DNA of 28,733 nt from Bacillota bacterium (GCA_021806845.1 JAKAPV010000002.1:3101-31833), one strand, 5' to 3'; positions 9,218 to 16,662 are shown, counted from the stretch's first letter. A program made the numbers and translations. Notes: generated from the letters alone by a model not told the origin.

Positions 9218-9270
9218 CGGCCACGAGGGGCATGCGACACGAGAGGGCAGGATCGGTCACGCGGCGTCAC

Positions 9271-9312
9271 AAAATGCGGAAGGGGCGCCGGATGACCGGC
9301 GCCCCTTCCGCA
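9271..9312 (-). terminator. Strong intrinsic terminator of the ybjN-like gene
   Basis: A perfect 17-bp stem (9275-9291 with 9296-9312) with a 4-nt ATGA loop is followed on the minus strand by TTTTG. It lies 8 nt after the stop of the leftward YbjN-domain gene and separates it from the spoIIE cluster. Confidence 0.9.
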
Positions 9313-9319
9313 CTGTCAG

Positions 9320-9784
9320 CTAGTTGGCGAGCCCTTCCTCGCAGAGCGCGACCGCCTCCTGCGGCGTCAAGCTGCCGCGGGAAACGCCGTCGATCCCCGG
9401 CAGGTAGCGGTCCATCGCCGCGATGTTCGCGTAGATCACCGGGCGCAGGAGTTCCGGCGTGGGATCCGTGGGGCCGAGTTCCACGCTCGTCTTGAATCTC
9501 GTCTCACCGTCGGAGAAGTCCAGTTCGAAGTTGCCGAGCACAAGTCCGAAGTTCGCACGGGTGAGGAATTCCGAAGCGGCCTGCCGGTAGCGCTCCGGCA
9601 CGGGTCGATCGGTGACGGAGTAGAAGACCAGCGCGCTGCGCTCTTCGTCGACATGCGCATAGCAAGACCACATGCCGTGCTCTCCCTTGTAGCCCATCGC
9701 GAGGGTCGCCTGCCCTTCGACCGGCGCGAACACCCAGCCGTCCTTCTCCAGCACCGCCTCGAGCACTGTCCGCAGCGTCGCCAT
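9320..9784 (-). CDS. YbjN domain-containing protein
   Basis: This is a 154-residue cytoplasmic protein with the fold of YbjN / type III secretion chaperone-like proteins. The first half has alternating short helices and strands. The second half has the typical D-G-E-T-R-F-K-T-S-V-E-L (92-103), then P-E-L-L-R-P-V-I-Y-A-N-I-A-A-M-D-R-Y-L-P-G-I (109-130). YbjN proteins are poorly understood; the fold suggests protein binding. The ATG follows AGGGGG at 8 nt. It is a single-gene unit with its own terminator, divergent from the flavin oxidase gene and sharing 109 nt of upstream DNA with it. Confidence 0.8.
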   Translation of the reverse strand: MATLRTVLEAVLEKDGWVFAPVEGQATLAMGYKGEHGMWSCYAHVDEERSALVFYSVTDRPVPERYRQAASEFLTRANFGLVLGNFELDFSDGETRFKTSVELGPTDPTPELLRPVIYANIAAMDRYLPGIDGVSRGSLTPQEAVALCEEGLAN

Positions 9785-9820
9785 CGCGTTGCCCCCTGGA
9801 GGCCAAATGACTGCGACAGT

Positions 9821-9850
9821 ATACCATGCCGCCGCAGGATCGGCGGCATG
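9821..9850. promoter_or_regulatory. Shared control region with inverted repeat
   Basis: CATGCCGCC (9825-9833) and GGCGGCATG (9842-9850) form a perfect 9+9 bp inverted repeat with 8 nt between, in the short region between the divergent ybjN-like and oxidase genes. GTATAC at 9820-9825 gives a TATACT -10-like box for the leftward gene and TATACC for the rightward one. The repeat would lie just downstream of the rightward start point, so it could be an operator or a leader hairpin. Confidence 0.45.
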
Positions 9851-9893
9851 TCGGGGCCAACCTATACGGAGGACGTTTAAGGGGGGCTCGATC

Positions 9894-11024
9894 GTGCAGC
9901 GCGTGGACGCGATCGTCGTGGGTGTGGGCGGTATGGGCAGCGCCGCTGTCTACCATCTTGCGAAACGGGGCGTAGAGGTCTTGGGTCTCGAGCGGTTCGA
10001 CATCCCGAACGCTGAAGGATCCTCCCACGGGGTGAACCGGATCATCCGGCTGGCCTACTGGGAGGATCCGGCCTACGTGCCGCTGCTGCGCCGGGCGTAT
10101 GAACTCTGGCGCGAACTAGAGCACGTCTCCGGCGACCGCATCCTGGTGATCACGGGCTCTGTGGACGCGGGCCCACCGGGTTGCCAGACCCTCGACGGGG
10201 CGCTGCACTCCTGCGACCTGCACCACCTGCCGCACGAACTGCTGTCTGCAGGTGCGCTCACGGAGCGCTATCCGGGCTACCGACTGCCGGATGGCATGCA
10301 GGCGGTCTATCAGCCGGAGGGCGGATTCGTCCTGTCAGAGCAGGCGATCTGCGCGCACGTGGCCGCGGCGCAGAGCCTCGGCGCGGAGGTGCACGCGCGC
10401 GAGGCCGTGCAGTCCATCCGTCCCGCAGGCGGCGGCTACTTGGTGCAGACGGACCGCGGGGAGTACCGCGCAGAGCGCGTCGTGCTCACCGCAGGGCCTT
10501 GGCTCGGCAAGTTCCTGCCGCAGCTCGCCCCGCTCGCCTTGCCGGAGCGCCAGGTCCTCCTTTGGGCACAGCCGACCCTCCCGGAGCAGTTCGCCCTCGG
10601 GCGCTTCCCTGTCTTCAATATGGAAGGCGATGACGGACGGTTCTACGGTTTCCCCGTCTACGGCATCCCCGGGTTCAAGATCGGGCGGTACCACCACCTC
10701 GAGGAGGTACAAGATCCCGATCGTGTGGACCGGGAGATACACCCCCGGGACGAGGAGGTCCTGCGCTCTGCCATCCGCCGGTACTTCCCGGCGGCCGACG
10801 GACCCACCATGTCCTTGCGGACCTGCCTTTTCACCAACACGCCCGACAGTCACTTCCTCTTGGGGCTGCACCCGTCGCTCGAGCGCTTCGTAATCGCCGG
10901 CGGCTTCTCCGGTCACGGCTACAAGTTCGCGTCGGTGATGGGCGAGATCCTCGCGGACCTCGCCATGGACGGCAAGAGCCCGTTCGACCTGAGCCTCTTC
11001 CGCCTGGACCGCTTCGCCAACTAG
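9894..11024 (+). CDS. Monomeric sarcosine oxidase / N-methyltryptophan oxidase-family flavoenzyme
   Basis: This 376-residue protein of the DAO/MSOX family oxidises secondary N-methyl amines using FAD, releasing formaldehyde and H2O2. The N-terminal FAD fold has D-A-I-V-V-G-V-G-G-M-G-S-A-A-V-Y-H-L-A (4-22), then E-R-F-D-I-P-N and S-S-H-G-x-x-R-I-I-R, hallmarks of the MSOX/SolA group. The C-terminal region has C-L-F-T-N-T-P-D-S-H-F and V-I-A-G-G-F-S-G-H-G-Y-K-F-A; MSOX binds FAD covalently through the Cys of such a C-x-Y/F-T segment. The start is GTG at 9894 with AAGGGGGG 7 nt upstream. Related enzymes include pipecolate oxidase and glycine oxidase, so the substrate is open. No clear terminator follows it. 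Confidence 0.88.
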   Translation: MQRVDAIVVGVGGMGSAAVYHLAKRGVEVLGLERFDIPNAEGSSHGVNRIIRLAYWEDPAYVPLLRRAYELWRELEHVSGDRILVITGSVDAGPPGCQTLDGALHSCDLHHLPHELLSAGALTERYPGYRLPDGMQAVYQPEGGFVLSEQAICAHVAAAQSLGAEVHAREAVQSIRPAGGGYLVQTDRGEYRAERVVLTAGPWLGKFLPQLAPLALPERQVLLWAQPTLPEQFALGRFPVFNMEGDDGRFYGFPVYGIPGFKIGRYHHLEEVQDPDRVDREIHPRDEEVLRSAIRRYFPAADGPTMSLRTCLFTNTPDSHFLLGLHPSLERFVIAGGFSGHGYKFASVMGEILADLAMDGKSPFDLSLFRLDRFAN

Positions 11025-11197
11025 TTCACCATCGTCTGGCGACCCATCCTGCTGGACATGCCGGTGCATCGCCACCGTGGGCCGCTTTGACGCAGTTCGT
11101 CTCTGCAGCGTGTCAGCCATCGCACCCCTCCCTCGCGCGTGCCTGTAGATCTGCGCAGACGTAAGGGATGGGCGTGGTAGGCACGACCTCGACTGGC
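11025..11197. other. Gene-poor stretch after the oxidase gene
   Basis: I see no coding frame with protein-like composition and no strong terminator here. Together with the next roughly 400 nt it forms the largest non-coding gap in the window (about 660 nt to 11686), which contains apparent gene remnants. Confidence 0.5.
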
Positions 11198-11284
11198 CTA
11201 GCTGTTGACTGCGTGCAATGGGTCTACCTCCGACCATCGAAAGGCCCTCGAGAAGGCAGATGCGGATGCGACGCCTTCGGATAG
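11198..11284 (-). pseudogene. Possible C-terminal remnant of an AraC-family regulator
   Basis: The minus-strand frame ending at TAG 11198-11200 reads G-V-A-S-A-S-A-F-S-R-A-F-R-W-S-E-V-D-P-L. This closely follows the second helix-turn-helix of AraC regulators (G-x-x-S-x-S-x-F-S-R-A-F-R-R-x-x-G-x-S-P). The expected Gly-x-Ser before Pro is altered, the protein upstream does not continue, and no start exists, so it would be a decayed fragment. The match is short and may be chance. Confidence 0.35.
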
Positions 11285-11290
11285 CGCCTT

Positions 11291-11428
11291 TTGCAGATCA
11301 ACCGAGCTGTGCGCAACCTCTGGCTGGGCGAGACAATCTCGTACTTCGGCGACAATTTCTACAACATCGCGATCCTCTGGTACGTGTTCCGGATGACGGG
11401 TGAGGCGGCTGCAATACCGGCAAACTAG
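11291..11428 (+). pseudogene. N-terminal remnant of an MFS transporter
   Basis: A 45-codon frame reads I-N-R-A-V-R-N-L-W-L-G-E-T-I-S-Y-F-G-D, then N-F-Y-N-I-A-I-L-W-Y-V-F-R-M-T-G-E-A-A-A, and stops at TAG. This is the recognisable first-helix opening of major-facilitator permeases (R-N-x-x-L-W-x-G-x-x-x-S-x-x-G-D-x-x-x-x-I-A). The remaining roughly 350 residues are absent, and no credible start or SD precedes it. It is most likely a truncated relic. Confidence 0.6.
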
Positions 11429-11631
11429 TTGGCCGTGGTCTGGCCTTTGCCGGTGGTCGCAACCGGTGGAGGGGTCGGGCCGTGGGAACCGTTGCGGCCC
11501 GCGCTGATCGCGGCGAACTGCGTGGCGGGTCGCGAGCAGCAGAACTGCGTCGGGTGGCGCTCCCGCGTTCCATGACCGAAGGACGCGCCAGGGAACTGAA
11601 TCGGCCAAACAAGGCGCTGGAGGGCACGAAC
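11429..11631. other. Non-coding stretch between remnants and efflux operon
   Basis: Several short frames exist on both strands but none has a start with SD or a recognisable product. A minus-strand frame ending at 11425-11427 has a Pro/Thr-rich tail (T-P-P-P-V-A-T-T-G-K-G-Q) that could be the end of a lost gene; I cannot support a name. Confidence 0.4.
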
Positions 11632-11671
11632 GTCGAGCCGGGATCGGTGCATGCACCGATCCCGGCTCGAC
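11632..11671 (-). terminator. 40-bp perfect palindrome after the permease gene
   Basis: Positions 11632-11651 and 11652-11671 are exact reverse complements with no spacer, centred on TGCATGCA. It starts 15 nt after the stop of the leftward permease gene, so a terminator of the efflux operon is the obvious reading. However, no proper U-tract follows on either strand. Confidence 0.6.
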
Positions 11672-11686
11672 CTGGGTTGTTGCGGA

Positions 11687-12853
11687 TCAGCCTTGGCGCA
11701 GGGCTTCGATCGGGTCGAGACGACTCGCACGCATCGCCGGCCAGATGCCGAACACCATGCCGACCGCGAGCGAGAAGACGAGCGCGAGCACCACCGCGCC
11801 GGTGTTCACGCCTCCGTGCCAGCCCAGCGCACCTGCCAGAACGGAGGCACCGGCGGTGCCAAGCAGGGCGCCGATCGCTCCTCCGATCAGGCTCAGGATG
11901 CTGGACTCGACGAGGAACTGCAGCAGGATGGCCCGGCGCTTGGCGCCGATCGCCTTGCGCAGTCCGATCTCCCGGGTGCGCTCGGTGACCGTCACGAGCA
12001 TGATGTTCATGATCCCGATGCCGCCAACGAGCAGCGAAATGCCCGCGATGCCGCCGAGCATCATGGTGAGGGTGCCGGTGATGGTCGAGAGGGTCGAGAG
12101 GATCTGGTCCTGAGAGGTCACGTTCGCCGCGTTCTGGCTGTCGAAGCGGTGGTTCATCACCGCTTCGATCTGCGCGACCGCGAGGGGTGCGATGGCTGCG
12201 GACTTCGCTTCGGCGATGATCGCGGAGATCTGCGTGGTGCCTGCGATCTCCTCCGCCGTCGTGACCGGCGTGAGGATGACGTCGTCCTGGTTCGCCCCGA
12301 AGCTGCCGCCCGACGGCTGCAGCACGCCGACGACCACCAGCGGGGTGCCGTTCGCCTCGATCGTCTTCCCTACCGGGTTCTGTCCGCCGAAGAGATTCTG
12401 CACGACCGTCTGCCCGAGCACAGCGACCTGCCTGCGGAACGTGACGTCCGAGGGGATCAGGTAGCGCCCCTCCGCGAGCTTGCGCCCCTGGATCCCGAGG
12501 GACGGCGGCGTCGTGCCCATCAGCGTCGTGCTCCACGTCTTGCTGCCATAGAGCGCCGTGACGCTGCCGGTGAGCAGGGGGGCGTCCTGGGATATCTGCG
12601 GCACGACCTGTGTCAGCCACTGCGCGTCCTGGGGATAGAGGACCACGCCGGCGCTGCGGATGGGAGACACGGTGATGAGGTTTGAACCCAGCGCCTGGAC
12701 CTGCGACGTCACGGAACTCGTGGCCGCCTGTCCGATCGAGATGAGGGCGATCACGGCGCCCACCCCGATGATGATGCCGAGCATCGTCAGAAAGGCCCGC
12801 AACTTGCCTGCGACCAGGCTGCGCCAGGCCATGCGCAGACTTTCTCGCAGCAT
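11687..12853 (-). CDS. MacB-like ABC transporter permease
   Basis: This 388-residue membrane protein of the MacB/FtsX type works with the ATPase and adaptor genes just upstream. Topology: one N-terminal helix (about 20-42, with the M-L-G-I-I-I-G-V motif), a large extracytoplasmic MacB_PCD domain (about 43-255), then three helices (264-288, 312-340, 352-375) forming the FtsX domain. The loop V-T-E-R-T-R-E-I-G-L-R-K-A-I-G-A (288-303) and the C-terminal P-A-M-R-A-S-R-L-D-P-I-E-A-L-R are family signatures. Its ATG shares one base with the ATPase stop (TGATG), showing tight coupling. The substrate is unknown; relatives export macrolides, peptides or lipoproteins by mechanotransmission. Confidence 0.93.
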   Translation of the reverse strand: MLRESLRMAWRSLVAGKLRAFLTMLGIIIGVGAVIALISIGQAATSSVTSQVQALGSNLITVSPIRSAGVVLYPQDAQWLTQVVPQISQDAPLLTGSVTALYGSKTWSTTLMGTTPPSLGIQGRKLAEGRYLIPSDVTFRRQVAVLGQTVVQNLFGGQNPVGKTIEANGTPLVVVGVLQPSGGSFGANQDDVILTPVTTAEEIAGTTQISAIIAEAKSAAIAPLAVAQIEAVMNHRFDSQNAANVTSQDQILSTLSTITGTLTMMLGGIAGISLLVGGIGIMNIMLVTVTERTREIGLRKAIGAKRRAILLQFLVESSILSLIGGAIGALLGTAGASVLAGALGWHGGVNTGAVVLALVFSLAVGMVFGIWPAMRASRLDPIEALRQG

Positions 12854-13578
12854 CAGGAGGCCCCCCTCTCGTCAAGTCCGCGGCGCAGTTCCGGGGGCAC
12901 CGGGTCGTCTGACACGACGACCCCGTCGCGCAGATGGATGGTGCGTTCGGTGTAGTGCGACACGTCGTCGTCGTGGGTGACCACGACGATCGTTCGCCCG
13001 CTGCGATGCAGTTCGAGAAAGAGCCGCAGCACTTCCTCGCCGGACGCCGAGTCGAGGTTCCCGGTCGGCTCGTCCGCGAGGATCACGTCCGGCTGGCCCG
13101 CGAGCGCTCGGGCGATGCCCACCCGCTGCTGCTGGCCTCCCGAGAGTTCGAGCGGCCGGTGGTGCCCGCGGTCGGCAAGGCCGACCGACTCGAGCGCCCC
13201 CTCCGCCCTCCGCCGACGAGCGGCGGCGGAGAGGCCGCGGTAGACGAGCGGCAGTTCGACGTTCTCGAGGGCCGTGAGCTGCGGCAGCAGGTTGTAGTTC
13301 TGGAAGACGAACCCGATGCGCGCATTGCGCACCTCCGCGAGCTGGTCGTCCGACTTGCGCCCGACGTCCTCGCCCGCGAGCAGGTACCTGCCGCCGCTCG
13401 GCCGGTCCAGGCAGCCGAGCAGGTTGAGAAGCGTCGACTTCCCGGAGCCTGACGGCCCCATGATCGCAACCATCTGGCCCTGGGGGATCGCGAAGTCGAT
13501 GCCGCGCAGGGCCGGCACGTCCACAGACCCCAGGTGGTAGGTACGCTCCAGCTGCTCGACGCGGATGACGTCGGGCAT
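12853..13578 (-). CDS. MacB-like ABC transporter ATP-binding protein
   Basis: This is a 241-residue ABC ATPase of the LolD/MacB class. Walker A G-P-S-G-S-G-K-S is at 41-48, Q-loop F-V-F-Q-N-Y-N-L-L-P, signature L-S-G-G-Q-Q-Q-R-V, Walker B V-I-L-A-D-E-P-T-G-N-L-D and the H-loop V-T-H-D. The frame is open upstream to 13605, but ATG 13578 lies one nt after the adaptor stop (TGA-G-ATG) with AGGGTGG in front, so I start there. It forms a four-gene leftward operon with marR, adaptor and permease. Confidence 0.95.
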   Translation of the reverse strand: MPDVIRVEQLERTYHLGSVDVPALRGIDFAIPQGQMVAIMGPSGSGKSTLLNLLGCLDRPSGGRYLLAGEDVGRKSDDQLAEVRNARIGFVFQNYNLLPQLTALENVELPLVYRGLSAAARRRRAEGALESVGLADRGHHRPLELSGGQQQRVGIARALAGQPDVILADEPTGNLDSASGEEVLRLFLELHRSGRTIVVVTHDDDVSHYTERTIHLRDGVVVSDDPVPPELRRGLDERGAS

Positions 13579-13579
13579 C

Positions 13580-15415
13580 TCAGTTGCCACCCTGTCCGCC
13601 GCCATTGCCGCCGTTGCCGCCGCCGCCGCCGTTGCCGCCAGGGCCGAATCCCCCTCCGCCTCCGCCTCCGCCGCCCGACAGCCGTCGGCCGAAGCCGCCG
13701 CCGAAACCGCCGGTCGGCGTCGCGGTGCCGGACGACGCCGACGCCGTCACGACCACCTGTCCCGCGCTGAGGCCGGAGATGACCTGCGCGCTGACGTCAT
13801 TGGAGAGGCCGAGCGTGATCCGCTTCGTGACGATGCCGTTTTGGGTGCGGACCTGCACGCTCGCGTGCGCGCCGTAGCCGCTCACCGCCTCGACCGGGAT
13901 CAAGAGCGTATTGCGCACCCGTGCGACCAGGATCGATACGCTCGCGGACATCCCTGCGAGCAGCTTGTCGGGCCTTGCGATGCTGATCGTTACGTTGAAG
14001 TTCGCTACCCCCTGGCTGTTGACACCAGCCGGAGCGATCTGTGCGACTGTTCCAGCAAAGACCTGGCCGGGCAGAGCGTTCGCCGTCACGATGGCCCGCT
14101 GTCCGACCTGGACCTGGGAGATCGAGAGCTCGTCGATCGGTGCCAGCACCTGCAGCGTGCTGGGGTTCTCAACGGCGAAGAGCGCCGTCGACACCGATGC
14201 CGAGGAGGACGACGAAGAGCCCGAACCGGTCTTGGTGTTGTCGCCGACCTGCGCATTCACCGCCGTGATGATCCCGCTGATCGGGCTGGTGATGTTGAGC
14301 TCCGCCACGGCCTGCTCTGCATCCGCGACGTTCTGCTCGTCCACCGCGATCCGCGCCTTCAGCGAGGCAATCTGGCCCGCGGAGGGCGGGGTCGGGCTCT
14401 CCAGCTGGTTCAGCGTGTTCTCGTCGGCTGACAGCACCGATTCGTCGGATGCCAGCTGCGTCGAGAGCGACGGGTCGGAAAGGGTCAGGACGGTCTGGCC
14501 GTCGCTGACGCTCTGGCCAACGTTCGCCGCGATCGACGCGACCGTACCCGAGGACTGCGCCGTAACATCCTGAGACTGGGAGAACTCGATCGTTCCCTGG
14601 CCATACGTGTAGGAGTTCGGAAGGCTCGCAGTGACCGACATGCCCTCGCGCAGCACACCGCTCGGCGGAGACTGCACGGTGAGGGTGACGGGATACAGTG
14701 TGCCGCCCTTGCCCTGTCCCGACGCGACGACGCCGATCGAGGAAACGGTGGCGTTCAGGGTGCCGACGCCCGGCACAGTGATCTGCGCGCCCTCGCCGAC
14801 AAATGCGGTCTGCAGGTTGGTGGCCGGCAGATTGGCGTCGACGACGACGTCCGCGGGGTTCACGACCTGGAAGAGCACCGTGCCCTGCCCGACCGACTCT
14901 CCCTCAGCCACATTCATCTGGGAGATCACGCCGCTGAACGGCGCCGCCACCGACAGCCCCTGGATCTCCTGCTGGTCCGCCGCGACCCGCTGGGTATCGG
15001 CCTGCACCCTTTCCCTCTGGGACGTGATCTGCGCCGCCGTCGGGGGCGTCGGCGAAACCAGAGCACTCAGCGACGCCTGGTCGGACGCGAGCTGCGCCTT
15101 TGCGGACAGCACCTGCGTCTCGAGCGTCCCGCCGTCGTTGACGGTCGCCAGCACCTGTCCCTTGGTCACCTTCTGGCCCAGCTGCACCGGCACGGAGGTG
15201 ATCGTGCCGTTCTGGCTGGCCTGCACGTTCAGCGACGTGGCTGCCTGCACCGTGCCGGTCCCGGTGACGTTCACGAACAGGTTCCCGTACGCCGCCGTCG
15301 CAAACGCATACTGCGCCGCTGCCGCGGGATGTCTTCCGCGCAGCAGCCGCATTCCGGCGAATCCCACCACAACCAGGGCCACGATCACGACGATCACCGT
15401 ACCGAACCGACGCAC
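13580..15415 (-). CDS. Membrane-fusion (HlyD/MacA-type) adaptor with duplicated core and Gly-rich tail
   Basis: This 611-residue protein is much longer than the usual 350-450. A single N-terminal helix (6-20) anchors it outside the membrane. It contains two copies of the lipoyl-hairpin core: N-G-T-I-T-S-V...G-Q-K-V-T-K-G-Q-V-L-A (69-90) and S-G-T-V-A-S-I...G-Q-S-V-S-D-G-Q-T-V-L (289-310). Each is followed by a helical hairpin with the near-identical turn S-P-T-P-P-T-A-A-Q-I (121-130) and S-P-T-P-P-S-A-G-Q-I (340-349), then a closing half-lipoyl (A-P-F-S-G-V-I-S, 158-165; S-P-I-S-G-I-I-T, 377-384). A beta-barrel and membrane-proximal domain follow (about 430-560). The tail 569-611 is almost only Gly/Asn. 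GTG start with AAAGGAAG at 6 nt. It presumably links the permease to the exterior. Confidence 0.9.
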   Translation of the reverse strand: MRRFGTVIVVIVALVVVGFAGMRLLRGRHPAAAAQYAFATAAYGNLFVNVTGTGTVQAATSLNVQASQNGTITSVPVQLGQKVTKGQVLATVNDGGTLETQVLSAKAQLASDQASLSALVSPTPPTAAQITSQRERVQADTQRVAADQQEIQGLSVAAPFSGVISQMNVAEGESVGQGTVLFQVVNPADVVVDANLPATNLQTAFVGEGAQITVPGVGTLNATVSSIGVVASGQGKGGTLYPVTLTVQSPPSGVLREGMSVTASLPNSYTYGQGTIEFSQSQDVTAQSSGTVASIAANVGQSVSDGQTVLTLSDPSLSTQLASDESVLSADENTLNQLESPTPPSAGQIASLKARIAVDEQNVADAEQAVAELNITSPISGIITAVNAQVGDNTKTGSGSSSSSSASVSTALFAVENPSTLQVLAPIDELSISQVQVGQRAIVTANALPGQVFAGTVAQIAPAGVNSQGVANFNVTISIARPDKLLAGMSASVSILVARVRNTLLIPVEAVSGYGAHASVQVRTQNGIVTKRITLGLSNDVSAQVISGLSAGQVVVTASASSGTATPTGGFGGGFGRRLSGGGGGGGGGFGPGGNGGGGGNGGNGGGQGGN

Positions 15416-15442
15416 GGCGCACTTCCTTTCAGCGGTGCCGCA

Positions 15443-15901
15443 TTACTCCCTCGGCTGGGTCTCCGCGATCCGGCGCAGGATCCGGGCGAGTTCCTCGCGG
15501 TCCTCCGGTGAAATGGCGCCAAGCATCTGCTCCGCGACGGCGCGGCGCCGATCGCGCAGTCCCTGGATCACCCGCACGCCTTCGGGCGTCACGTGCACGA
15601 CCACGGCCCGGCGGTCCTTCTCGCTGCGCTCCCGGGCGACCAGTCCCCGCGCCTCGAGTTCAGTGACGATCTGGGTGATCGCCGCCGGCGTCAGGTGCAA
15701 AAACTGTGCCAGTTCCGTGACGCGCGCCGGCCCGTGTGGCATCGCGTGCAGTTCGCCAGCGTCCTCCCTGAGGCGCATCAGTACCATGTGGTGGCTGGGC
15801 CCAAGTCCTGCAATCCCCCCGCTGCGCATCGCCCTGCGCATCATCCCGAAGAGGGAAAAGAGGTCGGAGAGCAGGTCGTCGGGCTGTGGACGGTCCACCA
15901 A
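15443..15901 (-). CDS. MarR family transcriptional regulator
   Basis: This is a 152-residue winged-helix repressor. The core V-T-E-L-A-Q-F-L-H-L-T-P-A-A-I-T-Q-I-V-T-E-L-E-A-R-G-L-V (about 61-88) is the recognition helix region, and the wing E-R-S-E-K-D-R-R-A-V-V-V-H-V-T-P-E-G (91-108) carries the D-R-R motif of the family. Terminal helices would form the dimer. TTG at 15901 (GAGGGGG at 7 nt) or GTG at 15898 may be used. It is first in the operon with the efflux adaptor (27 nt downstream), ATPase and permease, so self- and pump-regulation in response to a small-molecule ligand is the likely role. Confidence 0.93.
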   Translation of the reverse strand: MVDRPQPDDLLSDLFSLFGMMRRAMRSGGIAGLGPSHHMVLMRLREDAGELHAMPHGPARVTELAQFLHLTPAAITQIVTELEARGLVARERSEKDRRAVVVHVTPEGVRVIQGLRDRRRAVAEQMLGAISPEDREELARILRRIAETQPRE

Positions 15902-15934
15902 GGCAGGTCCCCCTCACGGTCTTTTAGACAGTAA

Positions 15935-15977
15935 CTTAGGTACTTAAGAATGACCTTAGAAAGAGAGATGCGTCAAC
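15935..15977 (-). promoter_or_regulatory. Promoter/operator of the marR-efflux operon
   Basis: A pseudo-palindrome CTTAG-GTAC-TTAAG (15935-15948) with a further CTTAGA at 15955-15960 lies 34-59 nt upstream of marR in an AT-rich patch, as expected for a MarR dimer site. On the minus strand TTGACG (15972-15977) is a good -35 box, with weak -10 candidates (CATTCT) about 18 nt on that overlap the repeats. Bound MarR would block the promoter. Confidence 0.5.
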
Positions 15978-16086
15978 GCTTTACACCGGGGGGCGAAGGG
16001 CAATGGGGGCTACCACTGTTCGGACAGGCCGTTTGAAGGGTTCGTGGCGGGCATATGGAAGCTTCCTCCAGGGGAGAGGCCGTCGT

Positions 16087-16662
16087 ATGAACTCGCGCTG
16101 GATCGTGCTCGCCGCTGCCGCCACCATTCTCTGCGGATGCTCCGGCGCTCCAGCGCTGCCCGATTCGTCACCTGCTCTGCATCAGAAGCTCCGCCACACC
16201 GGTAAAACTCCGTCGCGGACGCAATCGATCCCCTCTACTGCTACGGCGAAGGCGCTCGCCGGTCCGCAGCAGGACATCCAAACCCTCCTCACCGGCCCGG
16301 CGAAATCCCTCCCCGTCGACCCGAATGCGGGCGGCTATTTCTATCTCCACGGCCACGGTCTGTTGGTCCAGGTTTGGCCCTCCGGACCGTCTCCCGACGG
16401 TCACGTCTGCGGCGTCTACTTCAACATGACGATCGGCCTCATGGGGGTCGTCTTCCGCGGCGTGGCCGCCGGCGGCAGCGTCCGCACCTCGGAAGAAACG
16501 TCCGCCGTGCGATTCGTCCCGCTGACGGACGAGACACTCACCGAGTACGTTACCCGACCACACTTTGCGGCGCGGGTACGCGACGCGATGCGCGGCACAC
16601 TCGTGCCTGCGGAGTCCTTCGAGGTCCGGCCCTACTCTCTTACGGAGCGGATCGACGCGTAG
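16087..16662 (+). CDS. Small predicted lipoprotein, unknown function
   Basis: This is a 191-residue protein with M-N-S-R-W, a hydrophobic stretch and the lipobox-like I-L-C-G-C (about 16-20), the same unusual L-C-G-C box as in the lipoprotein at 1862-3004. A Ser/Pro/Thr-rich linker (about 20-60) precedes a compact domain with strands such as G-G-Y-F-Y-L-H-G-H-G-L-L-V-Q-V-W-P (about 80-96) and V-C-G-V-Y-F-N-M-T-I-G-L-M-G-V-V-F. I do not recognise a family. ATG at 16087 is chosen over the upstream ATG at 16003 because GGAGAGG lies 7 nt before it and the signal peptide then begins correctly. It is divergent from marR and probably monocistronic. Confidence 0.7.
   Translation: MNSRWIVLAAAATILCGCSGAPALPDSSPALHQKLRHTGKTPSRTQSIPSTATAKALAGPQQDIQTLLTGPAKSLPVDPNAGGYFYLHGHGLLVQVWPSGPSPDGHVCGVYFNMTIGLMGVVFRGVAAGGSVRTSEETSAVRFVPLTDETLTEYVTRPHFAARVRDAMRGTLVPAESFEVRPYSLTERIDA

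Noticed and set aside
9130..9270. N-terminal extension of SpoIIE to GTG 9270
   Set aside because: It would start at the foot of the preceding gene's terminator, has no SD, and the added sequence is not membrane-protein-like. TTG 9129 has GGGAGG.
7882..9495. 537-codon plus-strand frame opposite spoIIE
   Set aside because: Arg/Glu/Gln-rich antisense frame with no motif; it spans the intrinsic terminator and two real genes.
11298..12875. 525-codon minus-strand frame across the permease gene
   Set aside because: Out-of-frame shadow rich in Arg/His/Asp. The permease in the other frame has clear MacB/FtsX motifs.
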